This document shows, piece by piece, positions 23,814-27,473 of a DNA stretch of 27,473 bases (positions are counted from its first letter, which is position 1; the number at the start of each line of letters is the position of its first letter). Below the pieces are notes generated by a model that saw nothing but the letters and a program-made list of their open reading frames with translations, searched no databases and was not told the DNA's origin. Source of the stretch: Bacilli bacterium (GTDB lineage: Bacteria > Bacillota_I > Bacilli_A > RFN20 > CAG-826). Where the stretch lies: positions 1 through 27,473 of the forward strand of contig JAEDOI010000013.1 of NCBI GenBank assembly GCA_016302065.1, in the 5' to 3' direction. The translations under genes and the position numbers were made by a program.

Positions 23814-24791
23814 TTAATTTAAAGCAATGATATTTTCTTCTTTTTTAAATTCAATTGATATTAAATCTTTTCCATTCATTTTAAATTTATTGCCATCAAT
23901 TTCTTGAAGACAATTATTTTCATAAAGTCTAACATACAATTTAAAATCGGTTGTATTATAAATATCCGAATAAATTGTATATTCAAAAGTACCTAAATCA
24001 GAATTACATTCACCAATCAATGTCGAAACATTATTTAGAATATGAAATCCTTGTGAAATATTATAAATATCATCTTTTTCTTTTAAAGTGACGTTATGTA
24101 ATAAATAGGTAGCTTTAACAAACCTTGATTGAGGTGAAGAGTCTCCAGGTAATCCAATTTGCCCAAATCCTTTACCATAAGGCTTTAAATCTAAATCTTT
24201 ACTAAATCTTGATTTAGGTTCTTCATTAGTTAAATTTAAATAATTATTCATATTAAAAGCATGGTATTCAAATACTGGATTATTAGTTAAAACATTAAAT
24301 GGGTTATCAAATACTTTAAGTCCATCTTCTCTTGATTCGATAACAATACTTTTGTTTTTATCACTCATTATAAAATGTAATGTAGCTACATTTAAATCTT
24401 TAGAAAATGGTTCATCTAAAATTGAAATGTTTTCTAAGGCCTTTTTTACTTCTTCAATCGTTTTGTATTTTGAAAGCAAATACAAAGGCAATTCATAAGG
24501 TGCTAAATTAATTTTACCCATGATTTCCTTATTAAATTTAGCAAATGTAGGAAAATTTAATCCTGCAAATGTTAATCCATATTCATTAATACAATCAAAA
24601 AACATTGGGTAAGAAGAAACAACAATTCCTACTCCTAATAAAGCAAAATGATTGCTTATTTCATCTTCTTTTTTGAATGTAATTTTATAGTTACGTGGTA
24701 CAAATATCCCTGTTTGAGGATAATTGTAGTTAAGATCTAAATTTCTACCAAAAAAATGTTTATCGGTAGTAAACGAAATAGCTGTGCACAT
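23814..24791 (-). CDS. Choloylglycine hydrolase family protein (bile salt hydrolase / penicillin V acylase type)
   Basis: 325 residues, the normal length. It is an N-terminal nucleophile amidase: after Met removal Cys2 becomes the catalytic residue (MCTAISF). The other active-site residues of this family are in place: Arg16 and Asp19 in FGRNLD, Asn79 in AGLNFP, Asn171 in VLTNNP, and Arg223 in SSPQSRF. They correspond to Cys2, Arg18, Asp21, Asn82, Asn175 and Arg228 of the Clostridium perfringens bile salt hydrolase. Relatives deconjugate glycine- or taurine-bile salts or cleave penicillin V or acyl-homoserine lactones; the sequence alone does not choose. There is no signal peptide, so the enzyme is cytoplasmic. 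It has a strong AAGGAGG ribosome site and its own promoter region divergent from rdgB. A bile-acid role would fit a gut habitat. Confidence 0.9.
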   Translation of the reverse strand: MCTAISFTTDKHFFGRNLDLNYNYPQTGIFVPRNYKITFKKEDEISNHFALLGVGIVVSSYPMFFDCINEYGLTFAGLNFPTFAKFNKEIMGKINLAPYELPLYLLSKYKTIEEVKKALENISILDEPFSKDLNVATLHFIMSDKNKSIVIESREDGLKVFDNPFNVLTNNPVFEYHAFNMNNYLNLTNEEPKSRFSKDLDLKPYGKGFGQIGLPGDSSPQSRFVKATYLLHNVTLKEKDDIYNISQGFHILNNVSTLIGECNSDLGTFEYTIYSDIYNTTDFKLYVRLYENNCLQEIDGNKFKMNGKDLISIEFKKEENIIALN

Positions 24792-24812
24792 TGTTTATTC
24801 CTCCTTACTTAA

Positions 24813-24844
24813 ATTATATAATTTTTTGTATTACTATATATAAT
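24813..24844. promoter_or_regulatory. Divergent promoter region (choloylglycine hydrolase / rdgB)
   Basis: A minus-strand TATAAT (24818-24813) serves the hydrolase gene and a plus-strand TATAAT (24839-24844) serves rdgB. Neither has a good -35 box. Between them lies GTATTACTATATAT (24828-24841), identical to 14 bases of the palindromic GH2 promoter site, but here only one half of the palindrome is kept. Confidence 0.4.
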
Positions 24845-24865
24845 AATTTAGTAAGGGATAATTAT

Positions 24866-25459
24866 ATGAAACATTTAGACATAGTGATTGCAACAAATAA
24901 CAAACACAAAATTGAAGAATATAAAGAATTATTTAAAGATTTAGATGTTAATATTACTTCATTAAAAGACGAAAATATTATTTCAGATCCAACAGAAGAT
25001 GGTGCTACTTTTGAAGAAAATGCTCTAATTAAAGCTAAAGCAATCAAAGATAAAACAAATAAAATTATACTAAGCGATGATTCTGGAATATCTATTGATA
25101 TGTTAGGTAATGATTACCCTGGAATTTATTCTCATAGATATCAAGAAAGTTTAGGAGGAGCAAAAAAGGCTAACGAATTAATTGTAAGTAAAATGCCTTT
25201 TTCAAAAGCTCATTATACTTGTGTAATAGTTATTGAAAACTATGCTAAATCCCCACTCATTTTTAAAGGTTATATGTATGGGAAGATTTCTTCTAAAGTC
25301 AAAGGCGAACATGGTTTTGGATATGATCCTATATTTATTCCTGAAGGTTATAATAAAACATTAGGAGAATTAGATGATAAAACTAAAAATAGCATTTCCC
25401 ATCGAGCAAATGCTATTTCACAATTTATAAAGTATTTAAAAGAAAATAATTCTATTTAG
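24866..25459 (+). CDS. rdgB: Non-canonical purine NTP pyrophosphatase (RdgB/HAM1/Ham1p)
   Basis: 197 residues from ATG at 24866, with AAGGG nine bases upstream. An in-frame ATG 25 codons earlier overlaps the divergent promoter, adds a hydrophobic tail foreign to the family, and is rejected. The enzyme hydrolyses dITP, ITP and XTP to monophosphates, keeping deaminated purines out of DNA. Family marks: IATNNKHKIEEYKEL (substrate loop), LSDDSGISIDML with the catalytic Asp, GYDPIF, and SHRANAI near the C-terminus. It is probably monocistronic, and its stop codon overlaps the converging zinc-ribbon gene by 8 bases. Confidence 0.96.
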   Translation: MKHLDIVIATNNKHKIEEYKELFKDLDVNITSLKDENIISDPTEDGATFEENALIKAKAIKDKTNKIILSDDSGISIDMLGNDYPGIYSHRYQESLGGAKKANELIVSKMPFSKAHYTCVIVIENYAKSPLIFKGYMYGKISSKVKGEHGFGYDPIFIPEGYNKTLGELDDKTKNSISHRANAISQFIKYLKENNSI

Positions 25460-26327
25460 TTTTCCTATAAAATATATAGAAAATTACTCCTATTCCAAGT
25501 GCTGGAATAATTGATAAATAGCTTAAAATATTTATTTTTGTAGCAATACCTGTAATTAAAAGAACAAGAAAAATTACGGCACAAATGGTAATTCCAATAA
25601 AACAATATTTTCTTAGTTTATTTAACTTTTTATTAGGAGTAATAATTCTTTTATCTTCTAATTCATATTCATTTTCATTTAAGCACTCAAAAACTTTTGT
25701 TTTATTTTCCTCACATTGAGTTTGTAAAGCTTTAAAATTTTCATTAAATTGAGGTTGTTCATCGTTTCTAAAAGTATCTAATTCTTCTTTATCTACAAGA
25801 GGAATAATTGAATCTACATATGCTAATAATTTAGAAATTGATTCGTTGTTCTTTTTAAACCACTCTTCATATTCTTTTTTAATAAATTTATTATCTTTTT
25901 TAGTTCTTTCTGCTTCACGAAAATAAATCCTACAATATTTCATTATTTCTAACATATAGTTAAGAATTAAATAGCTATTTTCTCTATCAAGAGTAATATC
26001 ATATTCTTCAAATAAATTAATAACCTCTTCTCCTTTAAAGTTATCTAAAGTAGAACCTAAAAAGTAACAATCAGCCATACCAGTAATAGCATTTAAATCA
26101 TTTGGTCTTAATTTAAGTAACGACTTATATGCACTAAAAGCTTCATCAACATTTAAATTAGTAAATAATTGTGTTTTTGCATAGTTATTTATCTTTTTAT
26201 ATTGTTTAACTAAAAGATTTAATGCATCACTTGTTACAAATTGGTTTGAACAGTGTTTACAATAACCATATTTATCATCTTGTTTAACATCAATAACTTC
26301 TTTACAATTAGGACAGATTACTTTCAT
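25452..26327 (-). CDS. Zinc-ribbon membrane protein with TPR-like middle
   Basis: 291 residues, no specific family name that I trust. The N-terminus is a zinc ribbon: CPNC at 5-8 and CKHC near 23-26. A helical region follows (about 35-220); AFSAYKSLLKLRPNDLNAITGMADCYF looks like one TPR repeat. Two hydrophobic helices near the C-terminus (about 243-262 and 268-287) anchor it with the ribbon in the cytoplasm. The start has GAGGT nine bases upstream, overlapping the TGA of the EFR1 gene, from which it is separated by 7 bases; they form an operon. Proteins with a ribbon, TPR and tail anchor are often annotated as zinc-ribbon domain-containing, of unknown job. A sensor or scaffold role is conceivable, but no motif proves it. 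Confidence 0.82.
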   Translation of the reverse strand: MKVICPNCKEVIDVKQDDKYGYCKHCSNQFVTSDALNLLVKQYKKINNYAKTQLFTNLNVDEAFSAYKSLLKLRPNDLNAITGMADCYFLGSTLDNFKGEEVINLFEEYDITLDRENSYLILNYMLEIMKYCRIYFREAERTKKDNKFIKKEYEEWFKKNNESISKLLAYVDSIIPLVDKEELDTFRNDEQPQFNENFKALQTQCEENKTKVFECLNENEYELEDKRIITPNKKLNKLRKYCFIGITICAVIFLVLLITGIATKINILSYLSIIPALGIGVIFYIFYRKTK

Positions 26328-26334
26328 ATGTACC

Positions 26335-27264
26335 TCACTTATCTATTTCTTCATATTGAACTGGAATTTCAATATTATAACGCTCTAACAATTTATTTTG
26401 CTCTTTAAAATATTTTCTAAATGTTTTGAAATAACCTTTAGTCTTTTTAGAAATAAAATCTGGTTTAATCGAATCATCCTTAGCTAATTTTTCAAAGTTA
26501 AACTTTCCATTAACTTTCCACGAATTCATAAATCCAAATTTAATTGCATTAGTTGGGCAATTTAAGGTACAACGCATACACATTGCACAAGTAGATTTAA
26601 CTCTATATACACCTTTTTTATTAATGTATATAGCTTGAGCAGGACAATTATTAATACACATTTTACAATTAATACATTTTTTCTTATTAATTCTTACAAA
26701 CTTAGAATTTAGTTTAGGAGCAATGTATTCAATTCTTAAAATAGTTGAAAGAAGTTGTTTTTCCTTACTAAATCTCATCTTTTTATAATCTTCATTCATA
26801 ATTTGTATAGCAAAAACTTTTGTTAATGGATCTAAATATAAATAAAGTTGTTTCTTTAATCTATTATCATAATCAAACATTATGTTATAAGGCATAATAA
26901 AATGCTTTTCTAATACAAATTCATAATTTAATTTCTTTAAATATCTATATGCATGAGATGTTGAAGCATCATTTAATTTAAATGGTTCACCACTTGTTTT
27001 ATAAACAAAAAACTTCTTCTTTACATTTGCTTTTTTAAAATTCTTTAAAAACTTAACAAATATTTCAGGAATATTAAAAGCATGAATTGGATATCCAATT
27101 CCTATTAAATCATAGTTATTTGGATCAGGATAATCTAAATTTAAAACAGTGAAAACATAATGATCAACCGTTGCACCTAACTCTTCTAAATGTTTCTTTA
27201 AATAATCTCCACAGAGTTTTGTATTTCCTGTACCAGAAAATGTATATAAACATATCTTTTTCAT
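26335..27264 (-). CDS. EFR1 family ferredoxin: flavodoxin domain plus 2[4Fe-4S]
   Basis: 309 residues. The N-terminal flavodoxin-like domain (about 1-160) begins KICLYTFSGTGNTKLC, the FMN phosphate loop, and has IGIGYPIHAFNIPEIF. From about residue 195 come two ferredoxin clusters, CINCKMCINNCP and CAMCMRCTLNCP. This is the EFR1 arrangement, an electron-transfer protein common in gut anaerobes whose redox partner is not established. The gene has no clear ribosome site (TAAATACGTT before ATG), and -10-like TATAAA lies about 12 bases before the ATG, so a very short leader is possible. It ends in TGA, which is immediately used within the ribosome site of the zinc-ribbon gene, supporting the standard code. 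Confidence 0.9.
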   Translation of the reverse strand: MKKICLYTFSGTGNTKLCGDYLKKHLEELGATVDHYVFTVLNLDYPDPNNYDLIGIGYPIHAFNIPEIFVKFLKNFKKANVKKKFFVYKTSGEPFKLNDASTSHAYRYLKKLNYEFVLEKHFIMPYNIMFDYDNRLKKQLYLYLDPLTKVFAIQIMNEDYKKMRFSKEKQLLSTILRIEYIAPKLNSKFVRINKKKCINCKMCINNCPAQAIYINKKGVYRVKSTCAMCMRCTLNCPTNAIKFGFMNSWKVNGKFNFEKLAKDDSIKPDFISKKTKGYFKTFRKYFKEQNKLLERYNIEIPVQYEEIDK

Positions 27265-27382
27265 AACGTATTTATTTTATAATATAATGAATTTTATATC
27301 AAACACACTTTATTGACGATGATTTTAGCATAAAAAAGTTAGCATTTATATAAAACATATGATATATTATTAAGGCAATCAC

Positions 27383-27472
27383 GGAGTAATACCCAAGTGG
27401 TGAAGGGGCCTCCCTGCTAAGGAGGTAGGTCGGGCAACTGGCGCGAGAGTTCGAGTCTCTCTTACTCCGCCA
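27383..27472 (+). tRNA. tRNA-Ser (anticodon GCT), CCA encoded
   Basis: The acceptor stem GGAGTAA pairs with TTACTCC; discriminator G and encoded CCA end the gene at 27472. The anticodon stem CCTCC/GGAGG encloses CTGCTAA with GCT at 27416-27418. A long variable arm (GTCGGGCAACTGGC region) makes it class II, as for serine. T arm GAGTTCGAGTCTC. 90 bases. The 118-base spacer before it (27265-27382) shows a TATATT-like -10 and no other gene. Confidence 0.96.
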
Positions 27473-27473
27473 T

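Noticed and set aside
23761..23825. AT-only inverted repeat after the choloylglycine hydrolase stop as a terminator
   Set aside because: The stem has no G or C pairs and such repeats are expected by chance at this base composition.
24791..24865. Upstream start adding 25 residues to RdgB
   Set aside because: The extension covers the divergent promoter and lies outside the family; the start at 24866 has a ribosome site.
1..27473. Mycoplasma genetic code (TGA as Trp)
   Set aside because: Trp codons in conserved motifs are TGG, and the EFR1 gene ends in TGA followed at once by the next gene's ribosome site.

Overview
The window is very AT-rich DNA (roughly a quarter G+C by eye) from a low-GC Gram-positive of the Bacilli/Mollicutes-like type, plausibly gut-associated. 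The evidence is the strong Shine-Dalgarno sites, a class II galT, a GPH sugar symporter, an EFR1-type flavodoxin/ferredoxin protein and a choloylglycine (bile salt) hydrolase. Tryptophan is written TGG throughout and one gene ends in TGA ahead of a new ribosome site, so the standard bacterial code fits and the Mycoplasma code does not. The species cannot be named from the sequence alone.

Left part (1-6256), all on the minus strand. galT (cut by the window edge) follows a perfect 11-bp inverted repeat. Next is a tight operon read nagA-nagB-lgt-like-CPBP protease with its own promoter, and upstream of that a nadE-NMN adenylyltransferase pair that overlaps by 11 bases. These cover amino-sugar catabolism, lipoprotein/membrane processing and NAD synthesis.

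Second part (6328-8233) is the accessory-looking segment. A single AAA ATPase/DUF4143 gene has three identical 14-base repeats at an exact 32-bp period in its promoter. It lies between two inverted copies of a C-rich IS-end-like sequence. One copy adjoins a 30-codon transposase stub and then tRNA-Gly(TCC).

Third part (8286-17449) is a sugar island. A GH2 beta-galactosidase, translationally coupled to two small membrane proteins, reads left. Divergently, an operon encodes a GH13 oligo-1,6-glucosidase-type enzyme, a GPH sugar:cation symporter and a GH36 alpha-galactosidase. Together these could import raffinose/melibiose/isomalto-type oligosaccharides and lactose-like galactosides and split them in the cytoplasm. 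GalT would then handle the galactose.

Right part (17458-27473) is mixed: a HAD phosphatase, a coiled-coil DUF2130 protein, an AraC regulator that may be leaderless, an iron-type alcohol dehydrogenase sharing a bidirectional terminator with it, the MgtE magnesium channel, a bile-salt-hydrolase-like enzyme, the RdgB nucleotide-pool sanitiser, a zinc-ribbon membrane protein coupled to an EFR1 protein, and tRNA-Ser(GCT) with encoded CCA.

No CRISPR, rRNA, prophage or recognised defence operon is visible. The least explained signals are the 32-bp repeat array and inverted ends around the DUF4143 ATPase, the promoter region of the AraC gene, and the structured spacer at 19681-19755. The only stretch over 300 bases without an intact gene is 7799-8159. 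It holds the ATPase promoter and repeats, a decayed transposase start and the IS-end-like sequence. I see nothing definable in 7918-8001 apart from an orphan Shine-Dalgarno-like site.
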